64,000 nucleotides of DNA from assembly GCA_034509925.1 (NCBI GenBank), contig CM067530.1, forward strand, positions 8,804,501-8,868,500. The letters are read 5' to 3'. Made by a program: the position numbers and the translations under genes. The stretch is from Hirudinaria manillensis. Lineage: Eukaryota > Annelida > Clitellata > Hirudinida > Hirudinidae. Below, piece after piece: positions 12,650-28,202 of this stretch. A model generated the notes under the pieces. That model made no database searches. It was not told where the DNA came from and was given only the letters and a program-made list of their open reading frames with translations. Each line of letters begins with the position of its first letter. Position 1 is the first letter of the stretch.

Positions 12650-15600
12650 GGTGTTGTTATAATTTACCAATTTCCTAATCAATCAAGTGACCCAAAGATC
12701 AACCAGCCAAGAACTAATCCGAATATTTAGTACTCCCCCACGTAGCTATACGTGCCTGCATAACTGGATTTATATTTGAAATTATAACAGCCTAATAAAC
12801 TATTGTAACGGAATATGTGTTCAATTAGAAATATACACAAAAAAAACTGATGGTCGTTCAAACTATCTCAAATCGACGATATGATTAGTAATCATATCTA
12901 TTCAACAGACCCTAATTTGTAGGCAACGGGATGGAATGAACCACCCATTTGTTGTTTCATTCTGGGATCATCTTACCACCCTTGCCGTATGGTTTCCTGC
13001 ATCTTATCGATAAACAGCTTCTAAAATTCCTCTCCAAATTCTCTGGCTCTTGATTGGATTAGCCTCTTGGATGCTTCCCTCTTACCTCACTCTATTTTCA
13101 ATTTGATATTCTCCAATATCAAATTCTCGGTAATTAAGTTTTCAAACTTTGTTTCGAAACCAAGGACTCAGCTCTTTTTTTTGCTAATTTTGGATGCATT
13201 TTCACAGTTTTATTATCGTTTTAGTATTTTTTCTTTTTAAATAATAATAATAACACTTTTCCAGAAGCTTTGACAGAAATTCTTTATATTCGGATTTCCA
13301 ACGTACTCTGCCATGATTGTGAAGCTGTTTTGTCTTTTTTTCTGTCCTTCATTGTCGACTTCAATTTTACATGTCTGATTAATTTCATTTTCTTGGTATC
13401 ACCACTGATGATGGTGTGGCTCGCATGATCAGGATTGCAACTATTACTGCCGATAGCACGTCTTATAGAAATATATCGATCCATCATTGGTTTTGTCTGA
13501 GATATTTAGAAGAATCTCTCAGCACAAGTTACGAGAGTGTTAGATAAAAGTGAAATGGAATTGCACAGAATCCAAAGAAGAGATTTTGATGATTTAGAAA
13601 TTATCGTAATTAATCAATATCGTAAAAAAACGATATTTATTAAAACACACAAAGAAAACATAAAAACTTCAATTTTTGAGAAATTATTTGCAAAAACAAA
13701 CAAACAGGTACAAAAATTCTTGCCTTGTTAAGACCATTTTAGATTTGTTTTAGATTGAAAAAGGTCGTTTTCTTTGTTCCAAGCAATAATAAGGCGATAA
13801 TGTTTCACTTCAACCCACGAAACAAATGTCTAACGGTCTAATGTCATTTTTATTTCTCAACAGTAAGAGCACGAAAAGGTTCTGAAAAGACACAAAACCT
13901 GGCCACGTCTCCTTGCAATAAGAAGCAGAAGGCTTAAATGTCACGTGGAGTCCAAGAAACAAAATATTCTGTCATTTATTTTCTATATTTTTATTTTTTA
14001 TATTTATATGATATTGTATTAATTTATATTCTATTTACATGAAAACGAACCGAATAGTTGAAAACAAACAGAGGATTGATTATTTGAGCAGTTGCATAGC
14101 GTCTTTCATATCTGTTATTATGAATATAATCTTGTGATTAATATTTTCCAGACAAACAGGGTTTTCTTTGTTATCTGAAATAACAAGAAAAAAAATTTAA
14201 AAATTTTTTGGCAAAAAATGATAAGAAATGAAGGTCTTTATTGTTTGGTACGTAACATTAGTGACAACACAAGTCTCCTTTATTGTTAGAGTTTTCATTT
14301 TATTTTGGTTTTTATTGAGCCCTTAAGTTTATATTTTAGTTTTTATTAGATAATTTATATTTGATCAAGTAATTCAGTATAATTTCATTATCATATTACA
14401 GATCTTCGGAATTAATGATGAATTCTACGATGGAGGATTTTACCAGCAAAATCCTTGTTTGCGTGAATTGTTGCAATTTCTTTGTAATTAGTTCCGATGA
14501 AAGTACTTTGTTGAATCAAATTTAAAAGTAAGCGAACATTGCAAATTAAATTGAACCTCCGTTCAATGCAATGGGAAAACACGGTAATTGGATCAGGTCA
14601 GGCCAAAAAAACATTCACAAAAAAAAACAGCCTTTTTTAATCTATGAACTTTCGATCGTGAAATAACTGAATAAATTTATTAAACAAACAAATAAACAAT
14701 TAAATAAATAATTAAATAAATAAATGTAACGACGGAATAAGCGACCAATGGAGATTAAGAGAACTCGCATAACTGCCGCATTTATCGGGCTCTCGAATGA
14801 ATTTATTTTACTCAAGATTGGATGGTTTTGGGGAAAATAAAAGAAATTGCAGAAGCATTTCAAAACTACCCAAGGGAATGGACGGTGTTTAAGCGTGGAT
14901 TCGTGCTTAAAAGTGCTCACCTCGAGGCGTAGAATTAATTTCCAAAAGAAGAAACGCGAGCCACCAAAAATGCTGTTAAACATAATTTGTAGGAATGAAT
15001 GCGTGGAGAAAATGGACGTTAAAAATCTTTTTTTTTTAATGTTAAAAGGAGGCTTTTAAGAAGAAAAATATCAGAATTTGATGACACGAAGAGCTTATCC
15101 TTGAAAACACTGCAATCGTGTCGTGTTATTTTCCAATCTATCATCAACTGACAATTTCTTGGGAGGTACTGCTTAGGTTTTAAAATTTTAATTTTAGGGA
15201 AACAACTATGTTTTTTATTTACCTTATTTTAAACTTTCCTGAATTTATTTTAAATTAATAATTCAATTTTTATAAGATTAGGTAAATGGTATTCATGTCC
15301 ACGGACCCAAAAATCGTATGCCTGCGAGATTCAATCACAAGAGAGGCATCTGTGGAGAGTTTCGGAAAATTTAAAATTATTTGACAAAATTGAGCTGTTT
15401 CTTTTATCACCGGCCATTTCTTCACAAGTCTTGTTCTGGTTCTCGCCATTCCAGATATCAAACTATAAAACGAGCGCAATTACATTTTCAAATTATTTGT
15501 CCCATTAGCATTGATTCGTTCACTTCATGGAAAAATCTTGGGTTAATCTCCCGGCCATTGTGAGAAGACTGATTAGGATTTTTGAGGTATTATAAAACAA

Positions 15601-16166
15601 ATTCTGCAATAAAATTTTGTTTTGTATCAATAAAATGAACTACGAGGAATAAACGAAATTGTGGTGATTCTGCTAAAACAAAATTGAGATTAAAAGCTTG
15701 GAAAATGCATCGTTAACAGCAATATTAGAATCAAGTTATTCAATTTTTATAATTATTAATTAATAATCCATAAAGAGATAAAGTTTCGTTGGGGGGAATT
15801 TAGGTAATTTCTTGCTTTTTGTTATGATTTTTTCTGAGCAGTCGTACAAGTCTAGGGACATTTTGGTCATATGCTATTTTTGTTACCTGTGCTCCTTTTG
15901 AGAAGTTTATGATTTGCATTTAAATTCAAGAATTTGTGAGACATGTCGATTACTCATAAATTGAATTAATTTACGAGGATGCGTTTTAATAATGGATGGC
16001 ATATCGTGAAGGATTTTGCATATAGAGGCTTCTAAGCTCGTAAAAGACCCTGCCAAAGATTTTGATTACTTGAACCATCTTTGCACGAGAAGGATCTGAT
16101 TTGAATGTTATACCTTGCACCTGCATCAAAGCTGACATAACAAAGAGGTGTCTCGGATCTGCTCAG

Positions 16167-17533
16167 ATGATGTCATCAACGATAGCATCGGTGGAACTGC
16201 CCCCACGGCGTCTAAAAGAAAACCAGGAAATGACCATTTTCCGAAACCAGTCCTCCCTGGAACTTATGGTTCAGATGGGGTTTCCCAAGCAGAGAGTGTA
16301 AGCCAGGGAAAACTGTTTTTTTTTTCATATTTATAATTTGTATGAAATTCTCTTTTGCAAGACACTTTGAAATTAAGCTTCATTAGTTGCTAATTAATTT
16401 AATGCTTGTTGAAGTGAAAAGGCTCTTGCTGCAACTGGTGACAAAGGAGTTCAATTGGCTTCAGACTGGTTAATAACATTCATTTTAAGGATGTGCTTTT
16501 CATTCGGTTTTAAAATTCTTCCATAAATATCATAATCATAAATATAAAAATAAAATGTTAGCAGGTAAAGATGTAGCTTTGCTCATGTGCACTTTGAATA
16601 AACCGACTTCAAACGTGTAGGTTGCTGGCACACGTGAACGATCCGAAGCTGGACGATTATTGTCCGCGAGACTACATCTTGTACTTGTGTCCGGTCGGTC
16701 AACTCCAACAGGAGTTCCTCGACTTCTGGCAGAAGTCCTACCAGGAGTGCGGCTGGAACAAGGCCCACAACTACTTTCCACACATGACTCTCAGCTCTTT
16801 CTTCCAGGTACTTGTTTGACTCCAGGTGGACTCCAGTGGATTGGAATATATTCGTTTATTGATGCTTATTGTTTTTTTTTCGTTTGTTTGCTTTCAAATA
16901 TTCAATTTGCCAATCATCTAGTTCAAATCTATTTAAAAAGTTGTTAAAATGTACAACTCGATGATGTCTTTGTGTGATTAAAAATCAACTAAAACCTCAC
17001 CTGCACCGATCTCAGGCGGATGACCCGATGGTCTCCAAGCTGTCCCACGTCTTGAAGGTCGTGGCCGAGAAGGTCAGGGATGCTCCGGCGTCGCTGGAGT
17101 TCGAATTGTTTTTCTCACAAGTGTACATCGGACTCTTTGCCAACGAAAAGTCGGAGTCTTTCCTGGAAGCCGTTGCCGCAGATTTTGCAGACGAGATGAG
17201 GAAAGTCGGTGAGTCACTGGTGGGAACTCCACGGCTTTGTCTGATTACGAGAAGACTTACAATTAATTTACCACTTATCATGTAATTAATTAATGCTTAT
17301 TGTAATTAAATATTACTGTTATTATTATTATTGTTGTTTAAGTTATTATGAAGTTGTGTTCCTGCAAGATGGCTAATGAAAGGGGTGTTGAGTATTTCAT
17401 CCTTGCGAATCAATGACCCTTCATGGAAATGAAATTTCATTTTTTATGGAAATTTTAAGAAAATGGAAAATTTAAGCACTTTTAAATGGCATAAACATTT
17501 AAAAAAAAGATGGAATGTATGAATGAATGAATG

Positions 17534-17567
<34 letters not shown>

Positions 17568-20500
17568 GTTCACTGCAGGTGTTGAAGTGGAAGCTCACAA
17601 GAAGCAGTTGCACATCAGTCTGGCCTATCACTACGCGACCGAAAAGTACAAGAAGCTGATGTCTCTCAGCAAGGACATCGATTTAAGGGCACCTGCTCGG
17701 TGGGACCTCAGGATCTACTCAAGGGCACAGATTGAACCCAACTGCCACGTGAGTAGAATTTGCACCTAATCACCTTTCGTCTGTTACTTCTCTCGGGAGA
17801 CGATGAATCTCGTGTTGTTTCATTGAAGTTTGAGTTTAGTAAATCTCTTACGTATGTCAAGTGAGGCAATGTACGTATGGATTGTATGGCATGATTATTA
17901 TGAGTAAGATTCAAAATTTTGAAGACAAACAAATATTTTTCTTAATCTCTCTTTCTATCTATCTGTCTGTCTGTCTGTCTGTCTGCATCATTATCTCTTT
18001 AAACTTTTAAAAAGTTATCTGATGTTTTGCCAAGTCATTGAAATTGTTGGCAGTTTATTTATCTTCAGGGCATGAACATATTTTTATAATCTTCTTATTT
18101 GTTTTGGCAAGATTTTATTAAAAAAAGGATATTTTTTATTATATGATTTAACCAATAATTAGTAATTTCAATGGTAATTATGAGTTTGAAAAAGTTTTAG
18201 GATGATGGGCATTTTGAGGTTATAATGGTTATCATCATCATCATCATCATTATCATTATTGGGACCATTTAATAACAAATGACTAAAACGACTGATATTA
18301 ATACATTCAGTTGACCTATAAATAAGTTATATTATATTATGTCAAATAAATATATTTTCACGTCCAACTTGCATGTCACTGCCACAACCCAGGGCCTTCA
18401 ACAATCGATTGATTGATTGGTTGCAGGTGAGGAGGGTGCTCTTTTCCTACGCCTCTGCGGCCAACGACGAGTTGGACCTCTGCCCCGGCGACTTCCTAAT
18501 CGTCAAAGAATCCAACATCCAACTGACCGAGGACGGTTGGTGCCTCGGAACTTCGTGGATGAGCGGATGCTGCGGAATGTTTCCTCTCATTTACACGGAG
18601 AGGACTGCAGAGACGGAGATCTGGACCATGCACAAGTCAGTCGAGTTTTTGATTTCATTCATTGCTGTTGTTGTTGTTGTTGTTGCTACTGCTATTGTTA
18701 TTGTTGTTGTCCAGAAGGGTGATTTTTAAACTATTTTTTATTGTGTGGAATTCTTTTCTTATTATTGTTGCTATTGTTGTTGTTGTTGACCAGAAAGTGA
18801 TTTTTTTTTTGTAGAGCAAGATATCTTTTTTTTAAATCCTCTGTCTGCACACTTTTTGCTTTTCAGATCCATTCCAATCATTGGGACAGATTTAAACGTT
18901 GATAGCAATGTTGAAAGTGAAGAATATTTGAAGGTGGAAATTGGAAAATTATTTTTACATGTTCAAGCATTTTTAACGACTTTTTACTTAAAATTTATCT
19001 ATTTATTTAATTATTTAAGTTCAATCATTTAGTGAAACTGCAAAGCTTTTTTTCTCTAAAGACTCTCAGATCTGGTCGTTACCTTTCCACAAAGGCACCA
19101 CCTCAACCTGTCAGCTATGCCACTATGCCAGCATCCCTCTCTCACCAGCATTCTCTCACTCCATCTCCAACCACCGAGAATAAATTGCCTCCGCCATCTT
19201 TGGCGTCTTCGTCGTCCTCCTCCATCGCGATCGATTCCGTGGCCGCCCTCGCATCTTCTTCTGCGACGTCCGTCACGACGACGACGAGCGCTCCGGTCCC
19301 GAGCGTCCCTCGGAACGTCGCCGGTCCCGAACCTCCTCCGGTCGGAGCCAAAGTCGTGAGGCCCCCCATCGCGGTCTTCACGACCAAAAATAAGATCAAA
19401 AAGGCCGGAGCGACTTCCCCGGACTCGGGTCGTCCGCCCAAGGCCGGCGTCTCGCAAAAGGCGGCGATGAGCGACCCTCCCCGGAGTCCACCACAGTCCT
19501 CGGACGCGTTCTGCAGGAACCCCGCGGTCGACGCCATCGCCTTTCCTCTGCCTCTGGCATCGCTCAAGGGTCCCAGGCAGCTGTTTGTCGTCAAGCACGG
19601 GGAAAGCATCAATTCCACGTTCGGGAAGGACTGGATACAAAACAGTTTCAATCACAACGGTTTTTTCCGCTTCTTTGCCTCTTTTTTTTTTTAAGGCTCT
19701 CGTTGAGAAGTCATTTTCGTTCAATTTGGTGCTTCGAAATCTCGAGCTGTACTTGTTTTGCAGGAAAGTACACGAGGTACGACCTGAACATGCCAAAAGT
19801 GATGCCCAACAGAGTGACGGGTCCAGAGGAGTTTGCCTCGGATTCTCCTTTGACGGTTCAAGGGTGCTTCCAGAGCAAGCTTTTAGGTTAGCCTTGTCAG
19901 CTTTTTAAGTCATTTTTAGAATTAAACTTCTTTTTTTTTTCTTTCTTTCTTTTAAAATTATTTTTGATTGAAACAATTTTATTGATTATTTTTTGAGGAG
20001 AAGCAATGAAAGATAAGGCGGTGAAGATCTGTCACTTCTATTCCTCGCCCTCTTTAAAGTGCATTCAGTCCATCGACAATTTTTTAAGAGGTTTTGAGAG
20101 TTTTCTTTTCATTTCTTTTACAAGTTAAACAATGCTGATCAGGATTTTTAGAGATTTCAAAAACTATTTGAACATAAAAAAAAATTGAAATTAAAAAAAA
20201 AGGTTAAAAAAATCTTTTTAAAATCCTTTTGAAGTAAAGTTTTAAATAATCTCCTTCTGACTTCAATCGACATACTTTTTCAGGCTTTGGAATTTCAAAG
20301 GAAGTGAGGGTTGAGCCAGGCCTGTCCGATTGGCTCGGCACCGGGAAACAACCCGGACCCCCTAAGTTCATGTCCCTGGAGGAATTGAAGGAGGCGGGCC
20401 ACCCGGTCGACCCTTCGTATCCCCCCATCTGGAGCCTCGACAGACTCCTTTCGAATCCTGATGAAACTGTGGAGCAGTTTTACGAACGTTCCTATGCAGT

Positions 20501-21062
20501 CACCAAGGAAATACTCAAAAGACACGAGGAAGAAGGTCAATTTTTTCTATCGAAGCTTCGTTTGCGTTTACTTATTGCTTCCATGATTTCAGTCGTCGTG
20601 ATGTTTAAAAAAAAATATCTTTTGCTTTAAAGTTATTATAATCTCAATTATCATATTCCTTTTGTGAATTAATTAAATTTTCAAAGTATCAAAGAAAAGG
20701 GAAAAAAATCTGTTCCTTCAATTAAACACCTGATATCGTCAGTTTCTAAAATCCTGCACAAAATTCCAGTCAGTCTTTCAATGACACCAATCATCAACCC
20801 TACAGGTGGAAGCATCCTTTTCATGACTCAAGGAAGCAACCTGGACTCTTGCACCAGGAAGTTGGTGGGGCAGCCTCCTCGAGATGCCCCAACCTCGCAG
20901 GAAATCGCCAGGAAGGTGCCCTACGGCGCCGTGTGCGTGGCCCAGGAGGCCACGGTCGTGCCCGACACCTGGTACCTCATCGAGCCCCCGGTCCTGCCGT
21001 TCGCCCACTCGAACAATCCCAAGTACAACTGGACCGCTCTGACCACGCCGGGCCTGTCTTAA
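16167..21062 (+). CDS. UBASH3: UBASH3/TULA (Sts) family protein: UBA, 2H phosphoesterase, SH3 and PGM-like domains; 11 exons, 752 aa
   Basis: Cytoplasmic regulator of ubiquitinated tyrosine-kinase signalling in the animal family. Exons: 16167-16297, 16415-16468, 16621-16807, 17016-17208, 17579-17748, 18427-18635, 19070-19659, 19764-19886, 19998-20090, 20284-20535, 20806-21062 (2,259 nt, all phases agree). Domain order: UBA (about residues 29-66, MGFPKQRV), 2H phosphoesterase with both H-x-[ST] motifs (HMT at 116-118, HIS at 200-202), SH3 (about 246-310), a Ser/Thr/Pro-rich linker in exon 7, then a histidine-phosphatase (PGM) domain from about 482. The PGM domain keeps the first His (H491) but has KHGES where RHGER is usual, K573 for the second Arg, and Q676 where the second catalytic His belongs. 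The start is the first ATG of the exon (MMSS); 5' UTR exons were not found. Two donors are weak (GTTTTT after exon 7, GTTTTG after exon 9). Identity is very secure; phosphatase activity is doubtful. Confidence 0.95.
17517..17567. repeat. (AATG)n-(AATC)n tract at UBASH3 exon 5 acceptor
   Basis: Compound tetranucleotide repeat ending 11 bp before the AG of the exon that starts at 17579. Confidence 0.95.
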
Positions 21063-22728
21063 CCTTCGAACTTCTCTTTGAAACCTTCTGTGATTTGCCA
21101 GTTGACGAAACTTCAGACAAAATCCAGGGAGAGAACGAGTCGCGGTATTTTGATTTTTTTGCAGAGTCCACGGTGGCACCGTGGAAAGTCCGACGGACCG
21201 CGACTCGTCGACTTCTGCCCGTCGCGGTCGGTCGGAGGATTTCGTCGTCGTTTTTTAAGTCGACGCTCGGAGACTCCGTCGAGACCTGGTCATGCATTCG
21301 AACAACTACTCAAGGACGTTCACCTTTTACATGAATCTGTCTTCGTTCTGCCAGTGATTCAAATCAAGTCGATCGTGGTATTTCTAGAAGTTTTTGTTTC
21401 GTTTTGCATCTTGTTGTCAGTCCTTTCTTATTGATTTATTTGATTGCTTTTCAGTTATTTTATTTTTATTTTTTTTTAAATATAAAAATATATGTTTTCT
21501 TAATCACGACTGGTAGTATTTTTTTTTTTATCAGTGTTTGTTGAGTTTTGAATTTCATTTTGTAAATATACTCTTCTTACTCTTCTTTTTTTTGTGCAGT
21601 TTTTGATGCTTTTGATGAGATCTCTGAGAACAAAAATAGACGTAGAGTTTTTAATTGTCCGTGAGTCTAGTTTGTTACCAGATGTTGCCTGTGATGTTAA
21701 GGTATCGCTGGTACAAAAAGATTGCAGGAACATTTTGAAGGTGAATTATTTTAAGAACCAAGGAAAATCTGCAAAGAGATATTTTCTGAATTAATATAAA
21801 AAAAAAATGATGGATGTGCCATCAGGCAGACTTGTTAAGTACCAAAGGTGTAAGAGCCACAGGTGGTAATTTTGCCAGTCCTAAGTGGATCTCGAGGGTC
21901 GCTTGGTAACAGTGATCTGAGTTGTCTTTTTGCCTGTCACTTGGTCAACATTCGAGAGACATGAGTCTCCTTAGGTAAGCTGATCTGCGACGTTAAATCT
22001 TTTTTTTTTTAAAGTTTCAAGCTCGAAATTAGCGATAAAAGATTTTACGTATAATTTTCATCTTCAAACTATTAATAAAATATATTAATTAAATAATTAA
22101 TGATGTAATTAATTAATCGATGTTGCACGTCAAGTTTCATTTCAAGAAAACGTTTAATTGTGAAAAATCAATTTATAGGAAAAAAGCGAAAACAAAAATC
22201 TTAAATTTGTTTTAATTTCAAATCCGATTATTTATTTGCGAACAAAAATCAACCAATGAACGGACGGGCATTAATTGACTGCTCGGACATCGTTTGGGGT
22301 TTGAGGTCAGGCGGGGTTAATGAGGGCATAAACGTGACGTGCTAAAAGCAAAGATTTATCCACGACTTCCGGTTTGTCGGATGTGTATTAATGGATCAAC
22401 CTTTATTTGATATTTGCAACCAAAATGTCCACTTTTTTGAGGGTGGCTTTAATGAAATAAAAAACCTGGAATCGCTTGCAACCGTTTTTTTTTGTGTGAC
22501 TTAATTCGTATTTATAAATTATAAATAAATAAATAAATAAATACATAAATGAATAAAAATGTTATTACAAATTATTTCCTAGGCGACATTTAAAAAAATT
22601 ACTTTCTTATATTAATTAATTATTTTTAATGTATTTATTACGATTATTGATATTTGTCTATTAATATTGTCTTATTTATTTTATATTATTGTTCACATTT
22701 TCAAGGTCTCTTGGTACTTAATTATGCT

Positions 22729-22872
22729 GTTGTTGTTGTTGTTGTTGTCAACACTTTTTTCTGCAACTTCTCACTCGCGTGCAATATTTTTGCGATCGAT
22801 GATGATGCAAATGGTGACAGCAACAAGAATAATGACCTAGACGATGACGACGACGACGATGATGACGATGAA
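22729..22872. repeat. (GTT)n and (GAC/GAT)n tracts
   Basis: A short GTT run at 22729-22749 and a GAC/GAT run at about 22838-22872 with non-repeat sequence between. Confidence 0.85.
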
Positions 22873-24720
22873 GAGGAAAGATTACATCGACGTTGATGAT
22901 GAAGACGACGATAATGACATCTGTAATCTTTTCGAGAATTTTTCAATTAAACCAGTGAATGGCAGAGAAAAGCAGTCGAAAAAAGTCACGAATTGATTTC
23001 TTGAACCGTTGACCAACGACAATAACATCATTTCCTCCCGCTCCATCTATTCATCCAGTCGACTCATTCTTTGTTCCATTCATTCATCCACCTAAGCTCG
23101 TTCATTGCTCCATCACTCCATTCTCGAGGACCACCTACGATGCACGCTCAGAGCAGTGCGCGCAGGAATTTAAGAAACCAAGGAAGGTTGCTGGAAAGAG
23201 TTCATAGCCTGCCATCTGTCGAGAGGAAGTTGAAATGGATAAACGACTTTTGAAACCACGCTTTGCCTCTTGTTAACAGGTAGGCAGATGATTTGAAGTG
23301 GTTTTCTTTGAATTATTTGAAATTGAATTCAAATCTTAATTTTTACGCATTTTTCAATAATTAATTTTAATTCCTTTTAATTTGTTGAAAATTTCGAAAG
23401 TTTTTGTTTACTGTTTCAAAGAGGTTCGTGGTTTTTACCAATTTTTTTTTAAAGAAATTCCCCGCCAGATGTCACATCGACTCGTGACCTGATTCTAAAA
23501 TGACAGCCATTTTAGAATAAAAATTTTATTCCTAATAATTCGTGAAGCAGACGACTGAACGTGATTTCGGAAATTGGCGGTCATTAGATGATCCTGCCTA
23601 AAACCACGTGGAATTGTGAGAACCTATGAACAATTTTTTGTTTAAGCATTCAAAAATGTTAACCGACATTTTCTACTTTAGAATTTTAGATGGATTATCT
23701 TGAAATTGTTGGTATTTTTTTTAAAATCCGAAAACATGATTTAAAATGGTGGTTCTGAAAAAAAAATGGTTGTTTATTTTCTTTGCTTCGGAAATCCTTG
23801 TTAGGTACGTTCGTTATTTGTTTTAAAATTCCTTTTTTAAAAGAAATAAACAAAGATAAAAAGTAAAAATAACATTAAACTCAAATCCCTCTTACCTCGA
23901 AATCGTATCAAACCGGCACATAATCTCCAGTTACGGAAAACATCCTGGACAGCAAATCCGGAAAAAAAGTTTCGATTTGCAGGACATTTAAGTGAATTTA
24001 ATCCGAATTCAGGTGGCATTCGTGAAATTGGAATGCTTTCGGCCCGCAACTCGACGCAAGGCTTCGAAACACGATTCGGCACTTTGGGCAGATTTGTCAG
24101 GCGAGGATCGCTTGAAACACGAACAGCATAATGGAAAAGATCCCGAGGCTGTCAAAATTATGAATTGATTTCTAAATTAATTTATTTCTCTAATTTGCCT
24201 GTAGCTTTCTTAAAGTTTCGTTTACGTTTTCTTCATCTTCTTGTTTGTTAGGTCGTCCTTTTTCGATCGTTACATGTGTCATAAGTCATGTGTCATATGA
24301 CGAAGAGTATTTATTTTGTTATATTTATTTTTTGCATTTATTAACGACTTCCTGTATTGAATTGATGTTCGTATTGAATTCCAATTGTTTTTACTGATTG
24401 TCCTCCCATTTATCATTTGGAGCAAATTGATGACTGAAAAGTGAAATACCAAACCTGCCTGATCGAGAAACATGCTTTACTTCCTGACAACAATTAATTG
24501 AAATAAACGTTTGAGATGCCAACTAAAATGAAGACAAATAATGGCTTTAATTAATCGGATTTCAAATTTATTTATTTATTTATTTTTATTGTTATTAGAT
24601 TGGAAACAGATGTTTTGTTATTCCTCAAACGTTTTTCTGAGCGCGGATTGATTGGTCGTCTTACTTATGGACATGGACGATGATAGCTGTTCATCAGCAT
24701 GGAAGATTTCTTCCCACCTG

Positions 24721-24780
24721 TTCAATCAAAGATTCAATCAAAACTTCAATCAAAACTTCAATCAAAAGTTCAACCAAAGG
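24721..24780. repeat. 12-bp minisatellite, five copies
   Basis: Unit TTCAATCAAAAC with one to three changes per copy. Confidence 0.9.
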
Positions 24781-26925
24781 ACTCTATAAATCCATTGACA
24801 CTCCTAGCTAGCACTATTTGTATATTTATTCAAGATATCAACCAGTACGGTGTTTAGAGTAATTTAAACATATTTTGATGATGTTGAAACAAATGCAAAT
24901 AAAATGATTTCCTTTATGTGAATGACTTAATAAAATTATTTATGATAAATAAATAAATAAATAAATTAATAAATAAAATATTTTATGATTTTAAATTTCA
25001 TTTCATTGCAAATATTCACCCCCTCACCCTTTCCCAGAAAAAAATAACATCAAAACTTTCTTAAACACAAGAATATGTCATATTTGAATGATTTAAATTT
25101 TTCGACGAAACGTTTATTTATTTTGTTTGTTTTAAATTTATTATTTGTTTATTTATTTTGTTTATTTTGAATTTATTATTTGTTTATTTATTTTGTTTAT
25201 TTTTAATTTATTATTTGTTTATGATTTATTCCTTAAAATAAGAAAAACGGAGCGACACGAGTTGCTTTGTCTAAGAAGCCATTTCGTGATTTACATTTAT
25301 AATCCATTGCCATTTTTTCTTTTTAAAGATTTATTATTCACTTTAAAATCGCCGACACTTTTGATCAAAGGCGTGTAAAAGATAAATTATATTTAAATTA
25401 AATATTTTAAAAAATAATTCCTGAGAATATAATGTCTCAACACAGGACAACAGAGACTGATTGATGGTTGTTTCTTTGGCTTTTCTTTCAATCTTAGAGA
25501 AACAATCAAAATATTGAGAACAACAAGTTATTGTTTCTAATGTAATTTGTAAATTTATGTAATTTATAAATTAAGATATTGCAGAATTTAAACAATTATT
25601 TTTTATTTATTATTATTTATTTATATTATTTCTTTAATTTATGAAATACTTTATAAAAAAAATAAAATTGATGCGTGATTAAAATTCAAAACATTTCCAT
25701 ACCTTAAAGTGGACATGCACCCAATAAACTCGACACATTTTTAGAAAATAAATTTAGGTATTTTTGTTCTAATATTTTGAAAATATTTTTAAATAAAAAT
25801 AAATTGTTATTTTATTTTCCAGACAATGAATAAATATTCAAATGTTAGAAAACGTTAAAAACTGATTTCATTCGATAATTAATGAATAATTTTTCAGAAT
25901 TATTTATTAATTAAATTTAATTATTTTAAAATTCGTTTTTATTTGTTAGAATTTGATTTTAATTACGAAATTGAAATAATGGCTTGGTCTTGATCATCAG
26001 GTTAATTTATTTATAATTAATTTATTTTAAATAAAAATTAATTTTTAAGAAATTCTTTATAAATATCTCGAAACATTTAATGCCCACATAAAACTGAATT
26101 ATTTAAAATATCGTGAGTGGACATTTCGAAATTCCTACCATTTGCGATTGCACTTGTTGAACTCGAAGGATGGACCTTATTATGATGTCTTTTCATGGTT
26201 TGATGTCTCTTTATCTTTGTCTGTTCTTGTTGTTGTCGTCGTCTATGTTTCACTTTCTGCGCGTGTTTCTAATTCATTGTATGTTTTAAGTGTACTCAAC
26301 ACTCTTTGCATTGTATCCTGTTTGGATACAATTGTATCAACGATTGTATACATTTCTTAATGCGGGTGATTCTAAAATACTTTCTTGACTTTGAAAAAAT
26401 TATTTCGCGAAACTAAATTCTTATTTGAAACATTGTTTACAGAATCGATCATAACAACAACATTGAAAATATTATTTTTAGAATATTATTATTATTATTA
26501 TTACCATTATTATTATTATTGAAATAAATGTTGCTCAAGAGTCGTGTGCTGTACAACAGAGAACAACAGTTGTAGTCATGGCAACCTCGTGTTTAAACGA
26601 CTCGTATTTCTTTTGCAATTCAGTCACGTGAGGTTGCAGGTGAAATTCTGCAACAATTACCACTTCCTGTCTTGATGTTGATGACGATGACGACGACGTA
26701 AAAACCAATGAATTTTATTATTATTATTATTATTTTATTATGAATTTATTAAAATCATTAAAAATTAATATTAATTGTGGCATTTAATATTAACGAGTAT
26801 CCATTTAGAGGTAAATAATGATTCGAAAATGTATGTTAACGATCGTTTGCATGAACGAATAGCAAATGTATTGCAAGTGATTATGACGACGACGACGGCG
26901 AATATAATGACAGTCCATTGCTGGG

Positions 26926-28002
<1,077 letters not shown>

Positions 28003-28202
28003 CAATTATTTTTTAATTATTTTTTTTATTTTTTAAAACTTAAAAAATAATTTTGATAAATCAAATGAGAATAAATTATTATTAATTTAAAAATAATTTA
28101 TTGTCAGTAAATGAAAACAAAAACATTGTTTCAACAACAGCGTTTTTTATTTCTGGTGCAAAATGCTTTCTTGCGTGATTGACTTTCATTTGTCAATCGA
28201 TT

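Noticed and set aside
19056-19796. A 246-residue antisense frame over UBASH3 exon 7
   Set aside because: It is Arg/Gly-rich shadow coding from the G+C-rich sense exon; the sense strand has homology and correct splice phases.
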